From: Xanthomonas fragariae | Lineage (GTDB): Bacteria; Pseudomonadota; Gammaproteobacteria; Xanthomonadales; Xanthomonadaceae | Assembly: GCF_017603965.1 (NCBI RefSeq) | Contig: NZ_CP071955.1 | Span: forward strand, 620,001 to 684,000 | Length of the DNA: 64,000 nt | Direction: 5' to 3' | Shown: piece by piece, positions 18,933-27,160 of the stretch | How positions within the stretch are numbered: the stretch's first letter is position 1 | How the letters are laid out: each line of letters opens with the position of its first letter | Notes under the pieces: model-generated | Database searches by the model: none | What the model was told of the DNA's origin: nothing | What the model saw: only the letters and a program-made list of their open reading frames with translations | Program-made: the position numbers and the translations under genes

Positions 18933-20985
18933 GTGCATACCGATAAGGCTCGGCTGATGGTGTTTTGGTAATGCCCAGTGTTTGTTCGATCGTGGTGACG
19001 CGATGCCCGGAACTGGTCACTGCAAGACCGACGAAGCGCTCGATTGCATGCGCAAGGGTGCCGTCGATCTGTCCTTGTTCGCTTTCAAACTCGCTCGGAT
19101 GAAGATGCGCATCCAGCAATGGGCGTAGCGCCTCCAGCCGTGTCCAGAACATGCTGCCGGAAGCAAACAAGCTATTTGCGTCCGGTGCATCCGTGCCTGT
19201 GCGAATAGCAAGATAATCCAGTGCGTCAGCGTTGCCGCCGATAAATTCGGTTACCGGTAATAGATGGCCGTCAGGTGCCACGAGACCGACAAGCGGATCG
19301 GTAGAGAAAGCGTTCACGATCGCATCGACCCGCTGCGGTTCAAGCAATGCTGCGAGCATCTCGTTCCGCCATGCATTTCCGTCATCGCGATGGGTCGATT
19401 TCTTGGTATGCAGCTTCAAAACCAGCTGCACGCCCTCATCGAGTAGCCGGTTGGCCACTTGTAGGAAAGGCAGGATGTCGCGGCCACGATTTTCAAAGCC
19501 TTCCACCTCGGCCTGGATGCCGCGCTGCTGTATGCATTTATTGACTTCGATGACCTGCGTGAGGTCGGTCGTGATGATGATGCGCAGTGGAGTTGCGCAC
19601 TCAACAATTGCATCGAGCATCTCGTTCAGTACATCAAGATACCAGGCGTGCAAGACCACGCATGCGCTTGGCGAATGTGCTTTGGTTGCAACCTCTGGTG
19701 TACGCGTCAGCGCCTGACGTGTTGCCTCCAGCCACGCATGTCCCAAGCGCGCATCTGGTTCGAGTACCGCACCTTCGGCCCACTCGTTCCATGCATTGAT
19801 GAACACCATGCGGTTAGCCTGCGGCGTACTGGCGAGGCGATGTCGCAGGGTGCGCGATAGCCAGTCCCGATAGCGACGGGGGGATGCATGCAGGTAGATG
19901 CGCCCTTTTCCCGAGCGTCGTGGTTCGTTGTCCCAGCCCGGATTTACGCCTGGATATAGCGTGTAATCGCGTAGCGGTCGCTGTTCCATGTCGCGCGCAA
20001 GTTCTCGCCAATCGAGTACATCGCCATTGAACTCCGGGTTCACCAATCGCTGCCTGGCAGTGACCGACGCTGGCGTACTCATATTGGGAGGGAATTCGAC
20101 TGCGGCATCGAATCCGATGTCGCGCGGATCGGGGCGCTCAAAACCCTGCACGTAGGCCAGGTGAATTTCGCCGACCCCGTTATCGCGACACCACTTGCGC
20201 CAACGCGCTGCGGTCTGTGCGGGATCGGGCAATAAATGTGGCCGATACACCAACAGCAATGGGCGGCCATCCACGCGCAGATACGTCGGATTACGTAGAT
20301 ATGTCGCGACATGGGCAATAAAGGCGAGGTCGTCGTCGGCGCTGTGCGACTGGTCGATCAGAATGTCATCGCCACGGCCATCCCAGCGGCGTGCCCACTT
20401 CTCGTTTGCCCAGCAAAGGCAGAAAGGCAACGTGATCGAGGCATCTTCGTGCCATTGGGTAATCGGCGTTTCCAGCAAGGTTTTGCCGGCAAACCAGTAG
20501 AAATAAAAGCAAAACGCGCCAAGGCCATACTCCTTTGCCAAACGTGCCTGTTCGCGCATGACCTGCGGAGTGCGAAGGTCATAAAAGCCCAGATCCGCCG
20601 GAAGGCGCGGTTGTTGGTGGCCTTCAAATTGTGCGAGCGCGCGGCTGACGTTGCGCCATTCGGTAAAGCCTTTGCCCCACCACGCATCGTTCTCCGGGAT
20701 GGGATGAAATTGCGGCAAATAGAACGCAACCAGGGTTGCCGGAAGCGTCTCGGGCAATGCGGCACTGCGATAAGGTACGTGGCCGATCGCCGCTTCGTCA
20801 CTGCGTGTTGCAGGGCGTCGCGAGATGCCATGGGCTGCACGGCCGCGTACAGGCTCAGGTACCCAGTCGGCATGTCGGTCCAGGAACCAGCTACGCCACC
20901 GGTCACGTGTTGCATCATTTAAAGGAATTGCACGAAACCCCGCGCGTAACAGTCCAAACAGTTGCGCGCGCACACGTGACTGCAT
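18919..20985 (-). CDS. WbsX-type (GH99-like) domain plus RgpF (rhamnan synthesis F) domain glycan protein
   Basis: 688 aa in two domains. Residues ~75-430 are the WbsX/glycosyltransferase-99-like domain, with hallmark VAFYLPQFHPIPENDAWWGK, GFTEWRNVSRA, FCFYFYWFAGKTLLE and CWANEKWARRWDG. Residues ~445-688 are an RgpF-like domain (ENRGRDILPFLQV, LVLKLHTKKSTHR, FASGSMFW). Both domains occur in O-antigen/rhamnan assembly proteins. An open frame continues 275 codons upstream, but that part lies out of frame over the ETF-QO gene and is not real. ATG 20985 has GGACG upstream; a GTG at 21006 overlapping the ETF-QO stop (GTGA) is an alternative. The gene is probably co-transcribed with ETF-QO. Confidence 0.82.
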   Translation of the reverse strand: MQSRVRAQLFGLLRAGFRAIPLNDATRDRWRSWFLDRHADWVPEPVRGRAAHGISRRPATRSDEAAIGHVPYRSAALPETLPATLVAFYLPQFHPIPENDAWWGKGFTEWRNVSRALAQFEGHQQPRLPADLGFYDLRTPQVMREQARLAKEYGLGAFCFYFYWFAGKTLLETPITQWHEDASITLPFCLCWANEKWARRWDGRGDDILIDQSHSADDDLAFIAHVATYLRNPTYLRVDGRPLLLVYRPHLLPDPAQTAARWRKWCRDNGVGEIHLAYVQGFERPDPRDIGFDAAVEFPPNMSTPASVTARQRLVNPEFNGDVLDWRELARDMEQRPLRDYTLYPGVNPGWDNEPRRSGKGRIYLHASPRRYRDWLSRTLRHRLASTPQANRMVFINAWNEWAEGAVLEPDARLGHAWLEATRQALTRTPEVATKAHSPSACVVLHAWYLDVLNEMLDAIVECATPLRIIITTDLTQVIEVNKCIQQRGIQAEVEGFENRGRDILPFLQVANRLLDEGVQLVLKLHTKKSTHRDDGNAWRNEMLAALLEPQRVDAIVNAFSTDPLVGLVAPDGHLLPVTEFIGGNADALDYLAIRTGTDAPDANSLFASGSMFWTRLEALRPLLDAHLHPSEFESEQGQIDGTLAHAIERFVGLAVTSSGHRVTTIEQTLGITKTPSAEPYRYARKAP

Positions 20986-21002
20986 CGAGCGTCCAGCTGT
21001 AC

Positions 21003-22652
21003 TCACAGATTCTGGTAGTTCGGGCCCGAGCCACCCTCCGGCGTGACCCAGTTGATGATCTCGTAGGGGTCCTTGATGTCGCAGGTCTTGCAATGCACGC
21101 AGTTGGCGGCGTTGATCTGCAGGCGTTTGCCGGAGGGGCTGCTGGCGTCTGCGACCATTTCGTAAACGTTGGCCGGGCAGAAGCGGGTGCAGGGGTTGTC
21201 GTATTCGGCGACGCAGCGTGTGGCGCAGATCGTGGTGTCGAGAACCTGCAGATGTACGGGCTGGTCTTCGTCGTGTTCGGTGGCGGCGAAGTAGACCGCT
21301 TGCAGACGATCGCGTGGTGCGAGCTCGCGTTGTCCGTAGTCGCGCTTGGGCTGCTCGTAGTCGCCGATCTTGTGCAATGCCGACCAGTCGGGTTTGTTCT
21401 TCAGCGTCCATGGCGAGGCGCCCTTGAGCGCAGTTTCCCAGGCGGCGTTGAGCAGGCCGAACCACAGGCCTTTCTTGAAGCCTGGCTTGATGTTGCGTAC
21501 CTGCTTCAGCTCGGCCATCGCATCTGACGCGCGCAGTTTCGCGTCGAAGCCTTGCGGCGCCAGCTGCGATTGCACCAGATGTTCGGCGGCCAGCATGCCG
21601 CTGCGGATCGCTTGGTGGGTGCCCTTGATCTTGGGAACGTTGAGCAGGCCTGCAGTGTCGCCGATCAGCAAGGCGCCGGGCATCTCCACTTTCGGCAGCG
21701 ACTGCCAGCCGCCGGTGACGATTGCGCGTGCGCCGGCCGAGAGGATGCTGCCGCCTTCGAGCAGCGATTTGATCAGCGCATGGTTCTTCCATTGCTGGAA
21801 GGCTTCCCACGGCTGATATTGCGGGTCGCTGTAGTCCAGTCCGCTAACGTAGCCGAGCGCGATCTGGTTGCTGTCCAAGTGATACAGAAAGCTGCCGCCG
21901 TAGGTGCGGTTGTCGGCCGGCCAGCCAAGCGTGTGTACGATCTTGCCGGGGCTGACGCGGCCTTCGGGCACCTGCCACAGCTCCTTGATGCCGATCGAAT
22001 AGCCCTGTGGGTCGGAGTCGGCAGTCAGGTCGAACCGCTTGAGCAGGCGCTTGGTCAGATGGCCGCGTGCGCCTTCGGCCAGCACGGTGACCCTGGTGCG
22101 GATGTCGATGCCGGCCGTATAGCCAGGTTTGTGCGATCCATCCTTGGCCACGCCCATGTCGCCGATGCGCACGCCCACCACCTGACCGCTGTCGTCATGC
22201 AACGTTTCGGCGGCGGCAAAGCCGGGGTAGATTTCCACGCCCAGAGCTTCGGCCTTTGGCGCGAGCCACGCGCACATCGCACCCAAGCTGACGATGAAGT
22301 TACCGTGGTTGCGCATGCCCGGTGGCACCACCGGGAACTTGCGTGCGCTGTCCTTGCCGAGAAACCAGAATTCGTCGTCGGTGGCCGCCACGCAGATCGG
22401 CGGCGGGTTGTCGCGCCAGCCCGGCAATAAGGCATCCAGCGGGCCGGGCTCGATCACTGCGCCGGAGAGGATATGCGCGCCGATGATGCTTGATTTTTCG
22501 ATCACGCATACGCTGATGGTCGGATCTAGCTGCTTGAGCCGGATCGCAAAGGCCAGCCCGGCCGGGCCGGCGCCGACGGTGACGACGTCGTACTCCATCA
22601 CGTCGCGCTCGACCTGCTCTGGCGCACGTGCGCCGACTCCTGCTTCCGACAT
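21003..22652 (-). CDS. Electron transfer flavoprotein-ubiquinone oxidoreductase (ETF-QO)
   Basis: 549 aa, normal ETF-QO length. The N-terminal FAD loop is VTVGAGPAGLAFAIRL and the ubiquinone/FAD region includes LIGDTAGLLNVPKIKGTHQA. The C-terminal 4Fe-4S cluster motif is NCVHCKTCDIKDP with a further cysteine in FCPANVYE. It passes electrons from EtfAB (9095-10785) to the quinone pool at the inner membrane. The frame is open to 22688, but GGGAG 8 bases before ATG 22652 marks the start MSEAGVGARAPEQ. Confidence 0.94.
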   Translation of the reverse strand: MSEAGVGARAPEQVERDVMEYDVVTVGAGPAGLAFAIRLKQLDPTISVCVIEKSSIIGAHILSGAVIEPGPLDALLPGWRDNPPPICVAATDDEFWFLGKDSARKFPVVPPGMRNHGNFIVSLGAMCAWLAPKAEALGVEIYPGFAAAETLHDDSGQVVGVRIGDMGVAKDGSHKPGYTAGIDIRTRVTVLAEGARGHLTKRLLKRFDLTADSDPQGYSIGIKELWQVPEGRVSPGKIVHTLGWPADNRTYGGSFLYHLDSNQIALGYVSGLDYSDPQYQPWEAFQQWKNHALIKSLLEGGSILSAGARAIVTGGWQSLPKVEMPGALLIGDTAGLLNVPKIKGTHQAIRSGMLAAEHLVQSQLAPQGFDAKLRASDAMAELKQVRNIKPGFKKGLWFGLLNAAWETALKGASPWTLKNKPDWSALHKIGDYEQPKRDYGQRELAPRDRLQAVYFAATEHDEDQPVHLQVLDTTICATRCVAEYDNPCTRFCPANVYEMVADASSPSGKRLQINAANCVHCKTCDIKDPYEIINWVTPEGGSGPNYQNL

Positions 22653-22779
22653 TGTTCCGCTCCCGTTGGCTCGATGGCTGACAGGCATTTTCCGGGATTC
22701 GGTGTGATGGCGGCAAATCGCGGTGATTCATCCCTCTGCCATCGGCACGGCTGAGCGCGCGCGTGCTAGCGTTTCGGGC

Positions 22780-23379
22780 ATGAAGATGCGCGTTGCACTG
22801 CCTGGGGCGGAGATCGGTTGGTGTCGCGGTTGGTTGCAGGGCGCGCAGGCCGATGCACTGATGCAGGTGTTGCTGGTGCAGGTGCAATGGGACGTGCACC
22901 GCATCCGCATCTTTGGACGGCTCGTGGATTCGCCGCGCTTGAGCAGCTGGATCGGCGATCCGCAGGCGAGCTATCGCTATTCGGGCACGCAGTTCGCGCC
23001 GCATCCGTGGCTGGAGGTTCTGCAGCCATTACGTAGGCGCCTGCAGGAGGAGACCGGGCATTGGTTCAACAGCGTGCTGGTCAATCGCTACCGTTGCGGC
23101 AGCGATGCCATGGGCTGGCATAGCGACGACGAGCCGGAGCTGGGGCCGCAACCGCTGATTGCGTCATTGAGCCTGGGCGCGATGCGCCGCTTCGCGTTCA
23201 AACATCGCGACGATGCTACGTTGAAGCAGACGTTGGAGTTGGGGCATGGCGATCTGTTGCTGATGGGCGGCGACACCCAGCGACATTACCGACATGCCTT
23301 GCCGCGCACCGCAAAGCCGATCGGCGAGCGCATCAATCTGACGTTTCGCCAGATTGCGCTGCGCTTCCCCGAGCGCTAG
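22780..23379 (+). CDS. AlkB-like 2-oxoglutarate/Fe(II) dioxygenase (ALKBH2/3 type)
   Basis: 199 aa. The dioxygenase core shows NSVLVNRYRCGSDAMGWHSD with the HxD iron ligands, the distal His in RHYRHALPRT and the 2-oxoglutarate-binding RINLTFR. FNSVLVNxYxxG and the short N-terminal lid resemble ALKBH2/3-type alkyl-DNA repair enzymes rather than E. coli AlkB proper. The start at ATG 22780 (MKMRVALPG) is chosen over an upstream ATG because the first 19 codons are not family-like. It is divergent from ETF-QO. Confidence 0.88.
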   Translation: MKMRVALPGAEIGWCRGWLQGAQADALMQVLLVQVQWDVHRIRIFGRLVDSPRLSSWIGDPQASYRYSGTQFAPHPWLEVLQPLRRRLQEETGHWFNSVLVNRYRCGSDAMGWHSDDEPELGPQPLIASLSLGAMRRFAFKHRDDATLKQTLELGHGDLLLMGGDTQRHYRHALPRTAKPIGERINLTFRQIALRFPER

Positions 23380-23393
23380 GTCGGCTCTTGCTG

Positions 23394-24038
23394 TTACAGC
23401 GAACGCGGCAAGCGTTCGCTGTCATGCTGCCCGGTGATCAAAGTCCAACCGACCAGCTCGGTCGTGACCTGCGTCATCGCCTGTTCGAACGCCGCCGCAA
23501 CCGCAGCAATATCGCTGCCACTGGACGGGCGCGCGACCATGAAGGTGCGCGAGGCCACCACGCGCTGATCGGCGGCGTGCAGCAGTTTGGCGTTGAGTTC
23601 GATGGTAGCCGACGGCAGCGACTGGCCGGCATAGTCGGACTCGAAGCGGCGCAGGTCGATCGCCAGCCTGTAGTCCGAGCGAATGCCGATGCCGATGCGC
23701 GCGACCGCGGCGATTTTGCCGGAATCCTCGAACGCACGCACCACGCTGTCTTCCAGCATGTCGGTGGCCGGTTGTGCCCAGCCGGCGCCGTGATACACCT
23801 GCAACTCGCCCGGGGTCGGGCGCACATTGATGCGCGGGCTGTCGATAACGCGCGCCGAGCTGGGCTTGGAGACCGACAGCTGCCAGGTCACCTGCGGCCA
23901 GGCGGGATTCGGGGCGACCCGCACGTTGGGGGCGTAGATCGTGGCCGGTTTCTGGTCGCCGCCGGTCAGGGCCGAGCAGCCGCCCAGCGCCAGTAACCAG
24001 ACGCACAAAAAGGGACGTAACAGGCGCATGGCAGTCAT
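23394..24038 (-). CDS. ABC-type transport auxiliary lipoprotein of the MCE operon
   Basis: 214 aa with a signal peptide ending in lipobox LALGGCSAL (Cys about residue 21), so it should be a lipoprotein. The rest resembles the ABC_trans_aux family (PqiC/MCE-associated lipoproteins), including INVRPTPGELQVYHGAGWAQ and DYRLAIDLRRFESDY. The ATG overlaps the stop of the MCE gene (ATGA), showing coupling. It likely forms the outer-membrane end of the lipid transport system encoded just upstream. Confidence 0.82.
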   Translation of the reverse strand: MTAMRLLRPFLCVWLLALGGCSALTGGDQKPATIYAPNVRVAPNPAWPQVTWQLSVSKPSSARVIDSPRINVRPTPGELQVYHGAGWAQPATDMLEDSVVRAFEDSGKIAAVARIGIGIRSDYRLAIDLRRFESDYAGQSLPSATIELNAKLLHAADQRVVASRTFMVARPSSGSDIAAVAAAFEQAMTQVTTELVGWTLITGQHDSERLPRSL

Positions 24039-24961
24039 TTCGGTTCGAACTCCTTCGGTGCGTCGCGGCCGAGCAGGTAGCGCGCAGGGTTGTTGTCCAG
24101 TTTGTCGCTGACCCGGCGCAGGTCGCGGATCAGGCCGCGCAATTCGGTAAGCGTGGGGCCGAGCTGGCCTAGTCCGTCATTGGCAAAACTATTGATGGCC
24201 GCGCGGTTCTCGCCAAGGATGTTGTCGGCGTTGCCGGCTGCAGAATCCAGCTTGAACAACGTGGCATCGAGCTTCTCCAAGATGCCCGGCAGCTGCTGTA
24301 CCAGATTCTGATCCAGCCGCTTGATGGTGCCGTTGGTGGTGGTCAGGGTGGTGTCAAGATTGCGCGCGGCATTGCGCGCGCTGACGATCAGCGCCTGCAT
24401 GCCCTCGTCACGATCGGCGATGCCGCCGCTGATCTTTTCCAGGTTCTGCAAGGTGGCAGTGATGCTGGCGACGTTTTTGTCCGACAGCATCTGATCCATG
24501 CGCTCGACGATGCGGTTGGCGATGTCGGTGATGTTTTGCAGCGCCGACGGCGTGGTCTGGATGATCGGTGCATCGCTCTTGTCGAGGGTGGTCAGCGACG
24601 GTGCTTCGGGCGTGCCGCCGGAGAGCTGGATGATCGACGGGCCAGTCAGGCTGGTGATCGCCAGCTTGGCGCGGGTGTCGCTCTTGATCGGCGTGGTGGA
24701 GTTGACCCGCACATGCGCGACTACTTGACGCGGGTCGTTCGGCGCCAGCGTCAGCTCGGTGATCGAGCCGACCGCGATGCCGTTGTATTGCACGGGGCTA
24801 CCGACCGACAGGCCGGTCACCGCCTCTCGAAATACCACCCGGTATTGTTGCCAGGTGCGGTCGGAGGAGTATTTGGCCGCCCAAAGACCGAACAGCAGCA
24901 GGGCCAGGCCCGCCACGATGGTGAAGGCGCCGATCAGCACGTAATTGGCTTTGGTTTCCAT
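24035..24961 (-). CDS. MCE-family (MlaD-like) substrate-binding protein
   Basis: 308 aa. One N-terminal transmembrane helix (residues ~7-28) is followed by an MCE/MlaD domain (about 38-115) with FREAVTGLSVGSPVQYNGIA and RAKLAITSLTGPSIIQLSGG. A long helical, coiled-coil-like C-terminal region follows (about 135-290). It should sit in the periplasm, anchored in the inner membrane, and carry lipids between the permease and the lipoprotein. It lies 2 bp after the ATPase gene. Confidence 0.88.
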   Translation of the reverse strand: METKANYVLIGAFTIVAGLALLLFGLWAAKYSSDRTWQQYRVVFREAVTGLSVGSPVQYNGIAVGSITELTLAPNDPRQVVAHVRVNSTTPIKSDTRAKLAITSLTGPSIIQLSGGTPEAPSLTTLDKSDAPIIQTTPSALQNITDIANRIVERMDQMLSDKNVASITATLQNLEKISGGIADRDEGMQALIVSARNAARNLDTTLTTTNGTIKRLDQNLVQQLPGILEKLDATLFKLDSAAGNADNILGENRAAINSFANDGLGQLGPTLTELRGLIRDLRRVSDKLDNNPARYLLGRDAPKEFEPK

Positions 24962-24963
24962 GC

Positions 24964-25797
24964 TCAGGCGGTCTCGGTGGAGTCGGTCTTGGCCGCGCGC
25001 GCGGCGCGCGCGCGCGGACCGTGGAAATATTCCTGGATCCAGGGGTGATCGATCTGTTCGACCTCGGCCAGCGGCGCGTTGGCGATGACCTTGCGATCGG
25101 CCAGCACCGCGATGCGGTCGCAGATGGCGTACAGCGTATCCAGGTCATGGGTGATTAAGAACACGGTCAGGCCCAGTGCCTGCTGCAAGGTCCGGATCAA
25201 CCGGTCGAAGGCGGCTGCGCCGATCGGGTCCAGCCCGGCGGTTGGCTCGTCCAGGAACAGCAGCGGCGGGTCCAGCGCCAGCGCACGCGCCAGGCCCGCA
25301 CGTTTGCGCATGCCGCCGGACAATTGCGACGGCAGCTTGTCCAGCGCGTCGGCCGGTAAGCCTGCCAGCTTGATCTTCAGCAGCGCCAGCTCGAAATGCC
25401 AGCGCTCCGGGAACTCGCCGTGATGTTCTTTCAGCGGCACCTGCACGTTCTCACCGACCGTCATCGACGAGAACAACGCGCCGTCCTGAAACAGCACGCC
25501 GGTGTTGCGGGTGATGTGCTGGCGGTCGGCGAAGCGGCCTGAGCGCGCATCCGCCCCCAGCACATGGATGCTGCCGGCTTCAGGCTCGCGCAGGCCCAGG
25601 ATGCTGCGCATCAACACCGATTTGCCGGTGCCCGAGCCGCCGACTACGCCGAGGATCTCGCCATGGCGCACGTCCAGGTCCAGTTCTTCATGCACGGTCT
25701 GGCTGCCGAAGCGGTTGGTCAGCCCGCGCACGGAAATGGCCAGTTCGTCGTCGGTATCGATCTCGGGATGAGTGATTGGGGATTGGTGATGAGTCAC
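24964..25797 (-). CDS. ABC transporter ATP-binding protein (MlaF-like)
   Basis: 277 aa from GTG 25797. Walker A GGSGTGKSVLMRSILGL, signature LSGGMRKRAGLARALAL, Walker B LLFLDEPTAGLDP and the H-loop ITHDLDT are intact. FGSQTVHEELDLDV marks the true start of the fold about 24 codons in. The preceding residues are encoded by a G/C-rich palindromic repeat that fills the gap after the permease gene, so the N-terminus is uncertain. GTG 25797 has GGGGA 7 bases upstream; another GTG lies at 25830. The ATPase powers lipid transport with the neighbouring permease and MCE protein. Confidence 0.85.
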   Translation of the reverse strand: MTHHQSPITHPEIDTDDELAISVRGLTNRFGSQTVHEELDLDVRHGEILGVVGGSGTGKSVLMRSILGLREPEAGSIHVLGADARSGRFADRQHITRNTGVLFQDGALFSSMTVGENVQVPLKEHHGEFPERWHFELALLKIKLAGLPADALDKLPSQLSGGMRKRAGLARALALDPPLLFLDEPTAGLDPIGAAAFDRLIRTLQQALGLTVFLITHDLDTLYAICDRIAVLADRKVIANAPLAEVEQIDHPWIQEYFHGPRARAARAAKTDSTETA

Positions 25798-25884
25798 AGC
25801 GCATTCCCCATATGTCGGGGCACGGTGCACGCGCCCGCTTTGGTTAATCTCACATTGCCAATGCCCAATCCCTCCCTCACCTCA
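25764..25884. repeat. Family 2 G/C-arm palindromic repeat between the permease and ATPase genes
   Basis: The left arm on the plus strand is G-rich (GGGATGAGTGATTGGGGATT, from about 25765). The right arm is C-rich (CATTGCCAATGCCCAATCCC, 25853-25872). Together they form a degenerate inverted repeat. On the coding (minus) strand it begins at the TGA of the permease gene and continues into the first codons of the ATPase gene, so both a stop codon and an N-terminus are made of repeat sequence. Confidence 0.6.
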
Positions 25885-26994
25885 CCACCCCATCTTCATA
25901 AACCACAGCGCGGCGATCGCGTCGAGGATGATGACCAGGGAAATCGTCTGCACCACCGCCGAGGTGGTGCGCTCGCCGACCGACTGCGCGGTGCCACTGA
26001 CCTTCAAACCTTCAAGGCAGCCGATCAGGCCGATCACCACCGCAAACAACGGTGCTTTCGACAAGCCGACCAGGAAATGCCGCAACTGGATGGTGTCGTC
26101 CATGCGCGCCAGATACATCTGCGGCGGAATATCCAGATCGAATGCGCCCACCGTCACGCCACCGGCCAGGCCGGCGATCATCGCGATGAATGTCAGCAGC
26201 GGAAGGGTCAGGATCAAGGCGAGCAAGCGCGGGATCACCAACAGGTCGATCGGGTCCAGGCCCAGGGTGCGGATCGCATCCACTTCCTCGCGCGATTTCA
26301 TCGCACCGATTTGCGCAGTAAAGGCGCTGGCGGTTCGGCCGGCCAAGACAATTGCGGTCAGCAGCACGGCGAATTCGCGCAGGAAGGCGATGGAGACCAG
26401 TTCCACTACATAGATTTCCGCGCCGAAGTCGCGCAGGATGGTCGAACCAAGAAACGCGATCACCGCGCCAACCAGATACGACAGCAGCACCACCAGCGGC
26501 ACCGCATCCAGGCCGACTTGCTCCATGTGGTGCACAGTGGAGGTTAGGCGGAAGCGGCGCGGCTCGTGGATCAGCCGCATGATCTTGACCAGGTTCTCGC
26601 CTAGGAAACTGTTCAGTTCCAGGATGTCCTTGCCCACCCCATGGGTGGCGCGGCCCAGGCGATCCAGTGCGGCGACAAAGCCGTAATCGCGCTTGGGCTT
26701 GGGGCGCTCGTCGTTGAGTTCCTCGATGGTGCATACCAGTGCTTGGTGCTCATCGCGGAAATGGATCGCGTCTTCCTTCAAGCCCATGCGGCTGGCGAAG
26801 CGCAGCAATTGCAGCACGCCGGCTGAATCCAGTTGCTTGATGCCACGCGCGTCGATGCGCCGGACGCCATCGGGCACGGCCTGCAGCAGCTCTGCCTGGG
26901 GCAGAGCGGTCGCAAGGACCCAACTGCCAGCGAGGCGGACCTGTGCGTGATCTTGCGAGTCTTGTTCGATGCGTGGAGGTTGCGGCTTGATCAT
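25882..26994 (-). CDS. MlaE-family ABC permease with N-terminal STAS domain
   Basis: 370 aa. Residues ~15-100 form a STAS-like domain (RIDARGIKQLDSAGVLQLLR). From about 130 a MlaE permease follows with about five hydrophobic helices and the family stretches LLSYLVGAVIAFLGSTILRD and IGAMKSREEVDAIRTLGLDP. In Mla systems a separate STAS protein (MlaB) binds the ATPase; here it is fused to the permease. ATG 26994 with an AGG site is preferred to the long upstream frame. First gene of a four-gene MCE operon ending at 23394; no MlaC-like gene is present. Confidence 0.88.
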   Translation of the reverse strand: MIKPQPPRIEQDSQDHAQVRLAGSWVLATALPQAELLQAVPDGVRRIDARGIKQLDSAGVLQLLRFASRMGLKEDAIHFRDEHQALVCTIEELNDERPKPKRDYGFVAALDRLGRATHGVGKDILELNSFLGENLVKIMRLIHEPRRFRLTSTVHHMEQVGLDAVPLVVLLSYLVGAVIAFLGSTILRDFGAEIYVVELVSIAFLREFAVLLTAIVLAGRTASAFTAQIGAMKSREEVDAIRTLGLDPIDLLVIPRLLALILTLPLLTFIAMIAGLAGGVTVGAFDLDIPPQMYLARMDDTIQLRHFLVGLSKAPLFAVVIGLIGCLEGLKVSGTAQSVGERTTSAVVQTISLVIILDAIAALWFMKMGW

Positions 26995-27160
26995 TGGTGG
27001 CCTGTCCGTGGCTCCAGCATACAGCGGCTGGCGTAAGCGAATGTTGGGGGCGCTTCTCAGCCTGGGCCGTTGTACTGCCAATCGGAGCGCCGGCCGCGCG
27101 CGCGGCGGCATACACTGACAGTCTCGCCAGAAGGCATTTCTCCGATCCGACTCGCCACGC

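Noticed and set aside
20986..21810. 275-codon N-terminal extension of the WbsX/RgpF gene
   Set aside because: Overlaps the C-terminal coding region of ETF-QO in another frame and has no family similarity.
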